From the IMG/VR virus record IMGVR_UViG_3300045256_000822, positions 1-58,085 of that record: a stretch of 58,085 nt of DNA; one strand, written 5' to 3'. Origin of the DNA: a virus. Within the stretch, counting starts at the first letter, position 1; the number at the start of each line of letters is the position of its first letter. Both the position numbers and the translations under genes were made by a program. Positions 21,647 to 29,805 of the stretch are shown here, piece after piece. The notes below the pieces were generated by a model. That model did no database searches and was not told where the DNA came from. It worked only from the letters and a program-made list of their open reading frames with translations.

Positions 21647-22192
21647 TTAGGGAAGAGAGATCGGCTTAAGCGCATCAGCGGATTCGATGGCGCGCTTCAC
21701 CGTGTCGAACCAATCGGCGCCGCTTTGCGAGAGCTGGCCGTACGGCGACATGATGAATCTCTCCCATGGACCTGCTGACTTGCGATCCGCTGCGACCTCG
21801 CCACCCCACTGAGTGTCCTGGCCCGGCGGTTGGGCGACCAACCACATGTTGTGTGCTCCAAGGAGCGATACTGATTTCCCGTCTCCTGTCGCGTAAACTC
21901 GCCATTCTTCCCACGGTCCAGGCGAGGGGCGATCGCAGACAGCGCGGCCGTTCGGCTCCGCACAGAGCCATTTGTTGGTTCTGACATTTTGGAGCGTGAT
22001 CTTGTTTTGCGAGACACTGAAGATGCGCCAGCGCTCCTCATCGCCGACGTTATCGACCTCTTGGCTCGCATGCATTTCGCCGTTCGTGTAAGACTGAACT
22101 AATCTGCCGTGTGCGCTGATGATGATGAACTGACCGACCGCCGTGAGTGTTGGGGCGGCCGGCGTCGCAATTGTTTGTGAGTCGTCGGACAT
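21647..22192 (-). CDS. fascin-like beta-trefoil protein (moron)
   Basis: This encodes 181 residues from the ATG at 22192, with AGGAGGAAGTCT upstream. It holds repeated beta-trefoil strands of the actin-crosslinking/fascin type: a GEMHASQEVDNVGDEERWRI unit, then ITLQNVRTNKWLCAE, then EEWRVYATG, VSLLGAHNMWLVAQ and PWERFIM. Such domains bind sugars or proteins. There is no signal peptide, so it would act in the cytoplasm or be released on lysis. It runs against the surrounding genes and has its own promoter (22262-22291) and terminator (21581-21612), with lower GC around it. It is therefore an independently expressed lysogen gene. Ligand is unknown. Confidence 0.78.
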   Translation of the reverse strand: MSDDSQTIATPAAPTLTAVGQFIIISAHGRLVQSYTNGEMHASQEVDNVGDEERWRIFSVSQNKITLQNVRTNKWLCAEPNGRAVCDRPSPGPWEEWRVYATGDGKSVSLLGAHNMWLVAQPPGQDTQWGGEVAADRKSAGPWERFIMSPYGQLSQSGADWFDTVKRAIESADALKPISLP

Positions 22193-22261
22193 AGACTTCC
22201 TCCTCTCTGTTGATGAGCACAACGATCATACTGTGAATCTTAAGTGTCGTTGTGTATCTGC

Positions 22262-22291
22262 AGTATACATTAAAGGTTGTTGCTCTGTGAA
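22262..22291 (-). promoter_or_regulatory. sigma-70 promoter for the beta-trefoil moron
   Basis: Read leftward, TTCACA (22291-22286) and TATACT (22267-22262) are separated by 18 bases. Each matches its consensus in five of six positions. The surrounding 100 bases are much richer in A+T than the phage genes. It would start a transcript about 63 bases ahead of the ATG at 22192. Confidence 0.7.
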
Positions 22292-22338
22292 GCTGGCGTC
22301 CGCGCGCGCACTAGGTCATGGAGCGGGGCGAAACTAGT

Positions 22339-22557
22339 ATGAGCAAGCTCAAGGCAGCCCAGCGCAGCGCGCTGCCAGTCGGCTCGTTTGGCCTGCCCGG
22401 CGAGCGCAAGTACCCCGTGCCCGACAAGTCGCACGCGGCGAACGCGAAGAGCCGCGCGACCCAGCAGCTGCGGCGGGGGAACATCACGCCGGCGCAGAAA
22501 GCGCGGATCGACGCCAAGGCCAACCGCGTCCTGCACGGCATCTACGCCAGGCGCTGA
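22339..22557 (+). CDS. small conserved phage protein (DUF6582-like)
   Basis: This encodes 72 residues from the ATG at 22339 (one at 22318 adds seven residues). The pattern KLKAAQRSALP, then FGLPGERKYPVPDKSHAANA, KSRATQQ and RIDAKANRVLHGIY is that of small phage proteins usually found just ahead of structural genes. The protein is basic and probably disordered. It shares a base with the terminase small subunit start (TGATG). Function is unknown. Confidence 0.75.
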   Translation: MSKLKAAQRSALPVGSFGLPGERKYPVPDKSHAANAKSRATQQLRRGNITPAQKARIDAKANRVLHGIYARR

Positions 22558-23195
22558 TGCCCAAGGATCTGACCCCGAAGCAACGCCGCTTCGTCGAGGT
22601 GTACCTTTCCAACGGGCGCAATGGCACCGAAGCGTACCGCGCCACCTATGGCACCAAAGCCTCCGCAGAGGTGGCCGCAGTCGAGGCGCACCGCCTCCTG
22701 CAAAACCCTAAGATCGCCCTAATCGTTGCCGAGGCTGAGCGGCGCGCCGAAGAACGCACCGAGCGCGTCATGGACCGCTACGCAGTGACGCGGGAGCGGA
22801 TCAAGGAGGGACTGGCCAAGCTGGCCTTCTACGATCCGCGTGACGTGTTCACCTGGGATGAGAAGGGCGTGAAGCTGAAGCCGAGCGCCACGATCAGCGA
22901 CGAGGCGGCCTTCGCGATCAGCGAGATCAGCGAAACCGAGAACGGAACCCTGAAGGTGAAGCTGGCGAGCAAGCACGATGCGCTCATCGCGCTGGGCCAG
23001 GACCTCGGAATGTTCGCGCGGACCAACATCAATCTGAACGCCGATCTGGACAAACTATCGGACCATGAGCTCATCGCCAGCATCCGCGCCATCGCCGAAC
23101 AGCTCGGGATTGGTGAAGGAGTTGACGCGGCGCTTCGCCGTCTTGAAGCACAGATTGGACGGGCAGCGGATCCGAAGCTACCGCCCGTACACTAA
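22557..23195 (+). CDS. terS: terminase small subunit
   Basis: This encodes 212 residues. Residues 3-55 match the Terminase_2 N-terminal DNA-binding domain (DLTPKQRRFVEVYLSNGRNG, then TEAYRATYG and EAHRLLQNPKI). The middle forms an oligomerisation region (RYAVTRERIKEGLAKLAFYD, PRDVFTW) followed by a KLASKHDALIALGQDLGMF helix. It recognises phage DNA for packaging. The gene overlaps the start of the large subunit by 80-130 bases depending on the true terL start. Confidence 0.9.
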   Translation: MPKDLTPKQRRFVEVYLSNGRNGTEAYRATYGTKASAEVAAVEAHRLLQNPKIALIVAEAERRAEERTERVMDRYAVTRERIKEGLAKLAFYDPRDVFTWDEKGVKLKPSATISDEAAFAISEISETENGTLKVKLASKHDALIALGQDLGMFARTNINLNADLDKLSDHELIASIRAIAEQLGIGEGVDAALRRLEAQIGRAADPKLPPVH

Positions 23196-24537
23196 GCAGG
23201 CCGATTTCCACGCCGCCGGCGTCTCGAAGAGAGAGCGCGCCAACCTCGCCGGCAACCAGCTCGGCAAGAGCTTCGGCGGCGCGGCCGAACTCTCCTACCA
23301 CCTGACGGGCAACTATCCGGATTGGTGGAAGGGCAGGCGCTTCGATCGCCCCGTCCGCGCATGGGCGGGCTCGGACACCGCGGAGACGACGCGCGACAAC
23401 CCGCAGCGCCTCCTCCTCGGCCTCGAACCGGACTTCGGCACGGCCGCCATCCCGCGCGAGGCGATCGATTTCACCAGCATGACGCGCCGGCGTGGCGTAG
23501 CCGGTGCAATCGACCGTGTCAGGATCAAACACGCATCGGGCGGGTGGTCCTGGCTTCAGTTCAAGAGCTATGACCAAGGCCGCGCGAAATGGGCCGGCGA
23601 GACGCTCGAAGTCGTCTGGTTCGACGAGGAGCCGCCAGAGGAGGTCTACAACGAAGGCCTGGCCCGCACGAACGCCACCAAGGGCCTCGTCTATCTGACG
23701 GCCACCCCGCTGCTCGGCATGAGCAATGTCGTCAGGCGGTTCTACCCGGAGCCGGACACGCCCGACCGTCATCTCACGATGATGACGATCGACGACGCGG
23801 AGCACTACACGCCCGAGGAGCGGGCGAAGATCATCGCCAGCTACGCGGCGCACGAGCGCGACGCACGTGCCAGCGGCATCCCGATGATGGGATCGGGCCG
23901 GATCTTCCCGCTCGCAGAAGAATTGATCCGGGTGCAGGCCTTCGTCATCCCTCGAGAGTGGCCGCAGCTCGGCGCGCTCGACTTCGGCTGGGACCACCCC
24001 TTCGCCGCGGTGAACCTCGCCTATGACAAGGACGCGGACGCCGTCTACGTGACGCGGGCGCATCGGGTGCGAGAGCAAACACCGGTGCTGCACGCTGCCG
24101 CACTGAAGCCGTGGGGCGAATGGTTGCCTTGGGCATGGCCGCATGACGGGCTGCAGCACTCCAAGGACAGCGGCAAGCCGCTCGCCGAGCAGTATCGGGC
24201 CCAGGGGCTGAAGCTGCTGACCGAGCACGCGCGCTACCCGGACAACGCCGACGGCTCACCCGGCACGAACGGCGTGGAGGCTGGCCTGTTCGACATGCTG
24301 GACCGGATGCAGACCGGCCGGCTGAAGGTCTTCGACCACCTTCACGGTTGGTTCGAGGAGTACCGGCAGTACCACCGCAAGGACGGCCAGGTCGTGAAGG
24401 TCAACGACGACCTGTTGAGCGCTACGCGTTACGGGATCATGTGCCTGCGCTTCGCCGAGACGGAGCGCGCCGTGACACCGAAATGGCTAATCGATGCGCG
24501 CCGCGCCGGACGGGGTGCGAGCCCGATGGCAGGCTGA
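23065..24537 (+). CDS. terL: terminase large subunit
   Basis: This encodes 490 residues. The ATPase has a P-loop at residues 62-70 (AGNQLGKSF), a Walker B at 183-190 (VVWFDEEP) and coupling motif TATPLLG (212-218). The nuclease domain starts near 303 with ALDFGWDHPF (Asp306). It cuts concatemers and drives DNA into the head. The start is uncertain: the first 16 residues overlap the small subunit in another frame, and a GTG at 23113 may be the real start, since homologues usually begin about 20 residues before RIRSYRPY. Motif spacing is normal for terminases of P22-like and other podoviruses. Confidence 0.92.
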   Translation: MSSSPASAPSPNSSGLVKELTRRFAVLKHRLDGQRIRSYRPYTKQADFHAAGVSKRERANLAGNQLGKSFGGAAELSYHLTGNYPDWWKGRRFDRPVRAWAGSDTAETTRDNPQRLLLGLEPDFGTAAIPREAIDFTSMTRRRGVAGAIDRVRIKHASGGWSWLQFKSYDQGRAKWAGETLEVVWFDEEPPEEVYNEGLARTNATKGLVYLTATPLLGMSNVVRRFYPEPDTPDRHLTMMTIDDAEHYTPEERAKIIASYAAHERDARASGIPMMGSGRIFPLAEELIRVQAFVIPREWPQLGALDFGWDHPFAAVNLAYDKDADAVYVTRAHRVREQTPVLHAAALKPWGEWLPWAWPHDGLQHSKDSGKPLAEQYRAQGLKLLTEHARYPDNADGSPGTNGVEAGLFDMLDRMQTGRLKVFDHLHGWFEEYRQYHRKDGQVVKVNDDLLSATRYGIMCLRFAETERAVTPKWLIDARRAGRGASPMAG

Positions 24538-24547
24538 GGAGAAGCAC

Positions 24548-24685
24548 ATGGCGAAGGCAAGGCACATCCTGATCGGCCGGGACGCCGGCAGCGGCCGGTT
24601 CATTTCCGTGAAGGCCGCGCGCCGGCGCAAGAAGACCGCCATCGTCCAGCGCGTGCGCAACGTCCTCCCGCGCAGGCGCAAGTGA
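24548..24685 (+). CDS. 45-residue basic protein
   Basis: This encodes 45 residues from an ATG with GAGGAGAAGC upstream. It reads MAKARHILIGRDAGSGRFIS, followed by a Lys/Arg-rich tail (AARRRKKTAIVQRVRNVLPR). The net charge is strongly positive. It lies between terminase and portal genes and might bind DNA or be packaged, though nothing proves it. Confidence 0.6.
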   Translation: MAKARHILIGRDAGSGRFISVKAARRRKKTAIVQRVRNVLPRRRK

Positions 24686-24753
24686 CCATTGTGCTGTGGC
24701 CGGCATCGTTCATGGCCGCCGTCATCCTCATGGTGGCGGCCGTCATTGGCTGA
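24682..24753 (+). CDS. possible 23-residue single-TM peptide
   Basis: A GTG at 24682, overlapping the previous stop (GTGA), opens a 23-residue frame, VTIVLWPASFMAAVILMVAA, then VIG. It is one transmembrane helix. The next gene appears to start inside its end. It could be a real micro-membrane protein or a leader that couples translation. Confidence 0.4.
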   Translation: MTIVLWPASFMAAVILMVAAVIG

Positions 24754-25051
24754 CGAGGATTCCGGCGCATCGATCGACTGGCTCGCCGGCGACATCCGGG
24801 CGGGCCGCGGTCACCAGAGCCACGAAACCCGCGACCCGTCCGAGTTCTCCGGGACCATCCGCAATCTTGGCAACGGCGTGTTCTTCGTCTCGAACGGCAG
24901 GGGCGAAATGCGGCGCGACCTGATCATGGCCATGGGCCGGGCGATCGAGCAGGCCGTGCCTTCGGTGCGCCGGGTCGAATTCGAGCGGGCTGACGGCCGC
25001 CGCTTCGCCCTCGAGCGCGGCGAGCGCGGCTACCGCATCATCAAGGTCTGA
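24746..25051 (+). CDS. small structural-region protein, unknown function
   Basis: This encodes 101 residues if it starts at the TTG at 24746; an ATG at 24689 would add 19 residues that only shadow the preceding tiny membrane frame. The protein has an IDWLAGDIRAGRG segment, an FSGTIRNLGNGVFFVSNGRG segment and a RRVEFERADGRRFALERGER ending. It precedes the portal gene by three bases. Function is unknown. Confidence 0.6.
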   Translation: MADEDSGASIDWLAGDIRAGRGHQSHETRDPSEFSGTIRNLGNGVFFVSNGRGEMRRDLIMAMGRAIEQAVPSVRRVEFERADGRRFALERGERGYRIIKV

Positions 25052-25054
25052 CGC

Positions 25055-26992
25055 ATGCTCCTCGGCGACGCGACAAACCGCAAAGAGCCAGCGCAGGACA
25101 TCGACGTCGTCGCTCTGCAGCTCGATCGCTGGGATAGGGCCTCGACGGCGCAACGCCTGTGGGCCGAGGGAAAGGACGGCACGTCAGGCGCCAAAGCGTG
25201 TGTGAGGATGGTCGAGGGCGACCAGTGGGAGCCGGACGACGAGGCGAAGCTGAAGGCGTCGGGACGGATGCCGCTGCGGTTCAACAAGATCGCACCGCTC
25301 ACACGCATGCTGACCGGCTACTTCCGCCAGAATCGCTACGAGATCCGCTACCTGCCAGGCTCGGACGGCAGCGGTGTCGACGAGACCGCCAAGGCGCTGA
25401 ACCAGACCAACAAGCAGATCGACGAGATCAACCAGTCGCCCTGGAACGACGCGGAGGTCTTCCGGGATGGCATCTTCACCGGGCGCGGCTTCTTCGACGT
25501 GCGTATCGACCAGACACGCAACATCTTCGGTGAGGTGAGGGAACGGGTATTGGACCCATTCTCCGTCTATCCCGACCCCGAGGCCGACGCCTACGACCCG
25601 GACGAATGGGGTTTCGTGCAGACCAGCTACTGGTTTTCGTGGAACGAGATCCTGCTGATGTTCGGGCCGGCCACCGCGGATCTGGTCGACACGCGCGGCG
25701 GGACCGCCGGACGGATGCTCGGCAACATCATCGGCGGGACCCTCGGCGACACCGAAGTGGCGCCGCCGCGTTGGTTCGGCCTTTTCGACTATCTCGGCGA
25801 TGGCGGGCAGGGCTTCCTCTATGCCGGCTCGATCGTGCCAGGCAGCCCTTTCGAGCACGTCGACAAGCACAGGAAGCTGATCCGGCTGATCGAGTGCCAG
25901 CACCGCCAGCTGGTGAAGGTGCGGCAGTTCGTCGACCTCCAGACGGGCCAGAAGAAGACCATCCCGGCGCACTGGGACAACGCACGCATCAAGAAGGTCA
26001 TCGATTACATGACGGCCTTCGACATGCCGCTTACCGTGACCCAAGGGCTCGAGCGAAGGGTGCGGCACACCATCACGGCCGCCGACCTCGTGCTCTACGA
26101 CGACTGGAGCCCGTACGACACGTTCACGGTGGTGCCGTACTTCGCCTATTTCCGCCGCGGCAAGACGCGCGGCATGGTGGACGACCTCATCGACCCTCAG
26201 AGGGAGATCAACAAGCGCCGCTCGGTGTTCCTGCACATCGTCATGACGGCGGCCAACTCGGGATGGATCCACGAGAAGGGCTCGCTCACCGACGAGATGG
26301 CGCAGATGCTCGAAGAGGAGGGCAGCCGGCCCGGCATCCGCGTCGAGTATGAGAGGGGTCACCAGCCGCCGAAGCGCATCGACCCGGCCGTGGCACCGCT
26401 GGCACTCGAACGGCTCGAGCAGAAGGCCACGACCGACCTGAAGGAGATCAGCGGCATCAACGATTCGGCGCTCGGCCAGATCGACCGCGTCCAGTCGGGG
26501 AGGGCGATCAACCTGCGCCAGAAGCAGACGATCATCGGCGCCGAAGACTACTTCGACAATTTCTCGCGCACCCGCGAGCTCAAGGGCCGCAAGCGCCTCG
26601 AGCTGATCCAGAATTTCTACACGGAGCAGCGCCTGATCCGGGTCAGGGGCGAGGACGGCAAGAACATCGACACGATGATCAACCAGCGGCTGGGCGATGG
26701 CCGTGTTCTCAACGATGTGACCCTGGGCTCGTACACGGTGGCGATCGACGAGGCGCCGCTGGCGGCGACGTTCGATCAAGGCCAGTTCCAAGACCTGATC
26801 ACGATGGTCAAGGACCTGGGCATTCCGATCCCGCCCGACATCATCGTCGACGCCTCGAACGTGCCGCGTAAGCGCGAGATCCTCGATCGCATGCGGCCGC
26901 CCGTGCCCGGGCCCGGTGCGCCCGGTGCGCCTCCGGGTGCGCCAGGTGCGCCGCCCGGTCCGCCGTCCAACGTTCCGCCTGGTGTGACATGA
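25055..26992 (+). CDS. portal protein, P22-like
   Basis: This encodes 645 residues, close to the P22 gp1 length of about 725. It has the P22-portal pattern: ACVRMVEGDQWEPDDEAKLK, then MPLRFNKIAPLTRMLTGYFR, DPFSVYPDPEADAYDPDEWG, and FFRRGKTRG-like DLIDPQREINKRRSVFLHIV in the stem region. The C-terminus is a Gly/Pro-rich tail (PGAPGAPPGAPGAPPGPP). It forms the dodecameric ring through which DNA is packaged and ejected. The next gene overlaps its stop (ATGA). Confidence 0.9.
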   Translation: MLLGDATNRKEPAQDIDVVALQLDRWDRASTAQRLWAEGKDGTSGAKACVRMVEGDQWEPDDEAKLKASGRMPLRFNKIAPLTRMLTGYFRQNRYEIRYLPGSDGSGVDETAKALNQTNKQIDEINQSPWNDAEVFRDGIFTGRGFFDVRIDQTRNIFGEVRERVLDPFSVYPDPEADAYDPDEWGFVQTSYWFSWNEILLMFGPATADLVDTRGGTAGRMLGNIIGGTLGDTEVAPPRWFGLFDYLGDGGQGFLYAGSIVPGSPFEHVDKHRKLIRLIECQHRQLVKVRQFVDLQTGQKKTIPAHWDNARIKKVIDYMTAFDMPLTVTQGLERRVRHTITAADLVLYDDWSPYDTFTVVPYFAYFRRGKTRGMVDDLIDPQREINKRRSVFLHIVMTAANSGWIHEKGSLTDEMAQMLEEEGSRPGIRVEYERGHQPPKRIDPAVAPLALERLEQKATTDLKEISGINDSALGQIDRVQSGRAINLRQKQTIIGAEDYFDNFSRTRELKGRKRLELIQNFYTEQRLIRVRGEDGKNIDTMINQRLGDGRVLNDVTLGSYTVAIDEAPLAATFDQGQFQDLITMVKDLGIPIPPDIIVDASNVPRKREILDRMRPPVPGPGAPGAPPGAPGAPPGPPSNVPPGVT

Positions 26993-27504
26993 GCCACTTC
27001 GACGACGACGTCATCGGCAAGCGCCTCGTCCATCAGATTCAGGAAGAGGCGCTCGCGAACCAGTCGATCGACGGCGCCTTCTGGGTCGTCGTGGCGGATA
27101 GCGGTCTGACGCTGCACGCGAAGACGGTCGGTGGCTGCCGCCCGACACCGGAGCAGATGACTTTCGCGCGCTTCGCCTGCACCACGCTCAACCGGCGCTA
27201 TCGTTTCGGCGGCACGTGGATCGTTGTGTGGTGCGAGCGCCGCACGAAGGCATGCGGCACGCCCACCCGCCTGGTCTTCATGTGGAAGGACCCGGACGGC
27301 GACGTGCCGATCGCCTTCGATACCGTGAAGCCGGTCGAGGATCTCGTGACCTGGGGTCCCGTCTGGTTCTGCGAGTCGGCCGAGCGCGCGTTCGTGGCAT
27401 ACCGGGAGCATCTCAAGGCGATCGGTGTGAAGCCCGAGCAGATGATCAAGGCCGCACAGGGACAGACCAGCGTCGACCCGACGGCGGCACCGAGCTATTC
27501 GTGA
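26989..27504 (+). CDS. head-region protein, unknown function
   Basis: This encodes 171 residues of mixed alpha/beta character. Residues 20-60 (LANQSIDGAFWVVVADSGLT) and 70-110 (ARFACTTLNRRYRFGGTWIV, then WCERRTKACG) look like a compact domain with several cysteines. It sits between portal and the scaffold region. It overlaps neighbours on both sides (ATGA and GTGA). It is not a recognised virion protein. Confidence 0.65.
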   Translation: MSHFDDDVIGKRLVHQIQEEALANQSIDGAFWVVVADSGLTLHAKTVGGCRPTPEQMTFARFACTTLNRRYRFGGTWIVVWCERRTKACGTPTRLVFMWKDPDGDVPIAFDTVKPVEDLVTWGPVWFCESAERAFVAYREHLKAIGVKPEQMIKAAQGQTSVDPTAAPSYS

Positions 27505-27698
27505 CGACCTCGGGGGCCCGCGTTTGGGTCTGCGAGATGTACGAGGAAGGCGAGAAGACTGGCCCCGTCCGGGTGTTCTCCAGCGAGCACGCGCTGAATC
27601 TGTTCATCCATCAGCAGCGCGACGAGATCACGACGGTCTCCTATGAGCAGATCGTCGACCAGCCGGAGGCCTTCGATGGCCGCCATCGCATGAACTAG
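27501..27698 (+). CDS. small protein, unknown function
   Basis: This encodes 65 residues from a GTG at 27501 that overlaps the previous stop. It reads VTTSGARVWVCEMYEEGEKT, then RVFSSEHALNLFIHQQRDEI, a compact alpha/beta shape. It is the last gene before the independently controlled secreted-protein gene. Function is unknown. Confidence 0.6.
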   Translation: MTTSGARVWVCEMYEEGEKTGPVRVFSSEHALNLFIHQQRDEITTVSYEQIVDQPEAFDGRHRMN

Positions 27699-27770
27699 GC
27701 GGAATGCCGGAGCAGATGACCAAGCGCCTAAGCCGGCAGGTAACTAACAGAGGTAGAACAGTGGTGGGCG

Positions 27771-27799
27771 TTTACACCGGCGTAAAAGGGAGTCATGAT
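27771..27799 (+). promoter_or_regulatory. promoter with palindromic operator for secreted moron
   Basis: TTTACA (27771-27776, five of six matches) and CATGAT (27794-27799, four of six) are spaced 17 bases. The -35 box lies inside the near-palindrome TTTACACCGGCGTAAA (27771-27786), which is symmetric except for one pair. A dimeric repressor bound there would shut the promoter. The transcript would begin about 27806. Confidence 0.5.
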
Positions 27800-27827
27800 C
27801 GAGTGCCACTTTAGAGGGAGGCGGCAA

Positions 27828-28574
27828 ATGAAGCTCTATCCCATCACGTTGGCACTCACACTAGCTTTAGTTCCCGAAGCCGCTGGGGCAGAAACGCTCT
27901 GTCTCAACTGCCCCGGAAATTTCAAGTTCGCGTACGCGACGAAGGATGTGGATCACGGGGCCAATGCGAATAACCCCGATCCGGGCTGCCTGAACCCAGT
28001 CGACAAAATTGTCGATGCCATCAAAAACGAAGTTGAACCTTGGATCGAGGAGGCTGCCAGCAAGCAGGCGGCGGGTGCGGTCGCAAGTTACGCCGGTCCT
28101 GCAGCAGGAATAGCTTTCGACGCTGTTGTCGGACCCGAAATCGGAAAGAAGGTCGCTACGATCATTCAGAACAATTCGGGCGTGACGAACGCGGCACAGT
28201 GCACGATGCTATGTGTCCTTCTCCCGGAAGGTGCGCTGTTTCAATACTACACATATGGGTCGATGGAGAATCAGTGGCGCATAAACGAGGACGCCGAGAT
28301 CTGGCCGAGACCTAAAGGCGGGGGCAGATTTGAGCACTGCTACGCCAAGGGTCCGAAGGACTGCGCGATTGGGTGGTCTAGGTTTGACGAAACCCCAGTG
28401 CTCTCTTATCCGAGAGCCCGGCAGCCCATGATTTGCTCGGCCTACAAGAATTGGTCGGGCGATCGGAAGCGGCAGGCATTCTTGGGCGTTTGGTACAAGC
28501 TGGGTGGCTCGCAAGGTCCAGCCGGGCAGATTGGTGCAAACTCGTTCCGGACGGTAGATGGCGAGATCCAATAA
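27828..28574 (+). CDS. secreted Cys-containing protein (moron)
   Basis: This encodes 248 residues from the ATG at 27828, with GAGGGAGGCGGC upstream. Residues 1-20 (MKLYPITLALTLALVPEAAG) are a signal peptide, cleaved near AGA-ET. The mature protein has an early CLNC, a Gly/Ala-rich helical middle (AAGAVASYAGPAAGIAFDAV) and a C-terminal half with paired cysteines and a WSRFDETPVLSY segment. About eight cysteines suggest a periplasmic, disulfide-bonded product. It is unrelated to capsid assembly, yet is set between head genes, with its own promoter and terminator. It was not recognised. Confidence 0.72.
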   Translation: MKLYPITLALTLALVPEAAGAETLCLNCPGNFKFAYATKDVDHGANANNPDPGCLNPVDKIVDAIKNEVEPWIEEAASKQAAGAVASYAGPAAGIAFDAVVGPEIGKKVATIIQNNSGVTNAAQCTMLCVLLPEGALFQYYTYGSMENQWRINEDAEIWPRPKGGGRFEHCYAKGPKDCAIGWSRFDETPVLSYPRARQPMICSAYKNWSGDRKRQAFLGVWYKLGGSQGPAGQIGANSFRTVDGEIQ

Positions 28575-28595
28575 CGCTCCTGCACTGAGTCACTA

Positions 28596-28623
28596 GGCGG
28601 CCGCGATCAACGGCCGCCTTTTT
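28596..28623 (+). terminator. rho-independent terminator after secreted moron
   Basis: GGCGGCCG (28596-28603) and CGGCCGCC (28611-28618) pair perfectly around a CGATCAA loop and are followed by TTTTT. It closes the transcript of the secreted protein, and would also reduce read-through from the terminase-portal genes upstream. Confidence 0.9.
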
Positions 28624-28779
28624 GATGCAAGAGCCAAAAGCAAGTTCCGCATCGCGGCCGCGATAGCGCCGTGCGACCCGCCCACGTCACGGGCGAATCC
28701 GCACCGACCGACGCGACAGAGCGGTCCCCGCCGCCGGGGCTCGGGCGATTCCGCATGACCCAAGCGAAAGAGGGCACAG

Positions 28780-29772
28780 ATGGCTCAGCAGGATCAGCAG
28801 CAGGACACCCGCGTCCCGGTCCCCGGCGATGCGGACTACAAGCCGATGCCTCACGACGACGACGCCGAACTGACAGCGGCCCGCAAGGACGCGGAAGCCG
28901 AAGCAGCGGCAGCGTCGGCCGAGGCTGAGGACGGCCAGGCAGGCGAGGCGACGCAGGACGGTGCGCAAGGCGGCGAGCAGCCGCAGGGCGAGCCGGCCGA
29001 GACCGCACCGCCCGCGAGACAGCAGACCCCGATGATCCCGAAGCCGCGCTTCGACGAGGCCGTGCAGGCCGCGTACTGGCGCGGAAGGGCTGAGGCGGCC
29101 GAAAACCTCGCGAAGGGCACTCCGAACGCGCCAGCGGCAGACGATAAGCCGGCCAAGTCTCCCGAAGAGGAGATCGCCGAACTCGACGCCGCCATCGATC
29201 AGGCTGCCGCTCAGTACGATGCGGGCGAACTCAGCTTCGCCCAATTCAACAAGTTGCAGCGCACGAACGAGGCGAAGATCGCCGAACTGCGGCAGGCGCG
29301 CACAGCCCCGGCACAGGGCGACGATCAGACCGCGCGTCAGGAAGACCTCTACCTCGCCGAACGGACCGACGACCTCGCCGTGGAGTTTCCGATCCTGACG
29401 AAACTCTCGGCCGCAGACGTCGAGCCGCTTGTCCCGCTTGCCTATCGCGAAGCCGCGCGTGACCGCGTGCAGATCACGCCGGACAGTCGCGGCGATTACC
29501 TGCTCCGTCGCTACGTCGCCCATGTGGCGACCAAGCTCTACGGAACGGGCGCTCCTGCTCAGCAGCCATCGCAAAAGCCACCGGCGGCCAATGCGGATGC
29601 GGGTCGAAGGAAACTCGCCCTCGCCGCGCGCATGCCGCCTGATCTCACCACAGCAGCCGGAGGCCGTCAGCAGGTCCCCGATCCGGCATCGCCCGAGCGT
29701 CTTGCGACGATGGACGTCGACGACATCGCGGCGCTGCCGGCGGCGACACGGCAACGGATCGCCGGCTACTAG
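28780..29772 (+). CDS. scaffold-like protein
   Basis: This encodes 330 residues. It is acidic and Ala/Gln/Glu-rich with a disordered N-terminus, a helical middle (EEEIAELDAAIDQAAAQYDA, then LSFAQFNKLQRTNEAKIAEL) and a basic C-terminus. Position directly before the major capsid gene, composition and lack of a fold are typical of internal scaffolding proteins that guide procapsid assembly and are then lost. P22 gp8 (303 residues) is similar in size and style. Sequence identity is not needed for this role, so the assignment is by context. Confidence 0.7.
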   Translation: MAQQDQQQDTRVPVPGDADYKPMPHDDDAELTAARKDAEAEAAAASAEAEDGQAGEATQDGAQGGEQPQGEPAETAPPARQQTPMIPKPRFDEAVQAAYWRGRAEAAENLAKGTPNAPAADDKPAKSPEEEIAELDAAIDQAAAQYDAGELSFAQFNKLQRTNEAKIAELRQARTAPAQGDDQTARQEDLYLAERTDDLAVEFPILTKLSAADVEPLVPLAYREAARDRVQITPDSRGDYLLRRYVAHVATKLYGTGAPAQQPSQKPPAANADAGRRKLALAARMPPDLTTAAGGRQQVPDPASPERLATMDVDDIAALPAATRQRIAGY

Positions 29773-29805
29773 CAGGCGCCCGACGGGCGCCAGGAGCGCT
29801 CAGCT

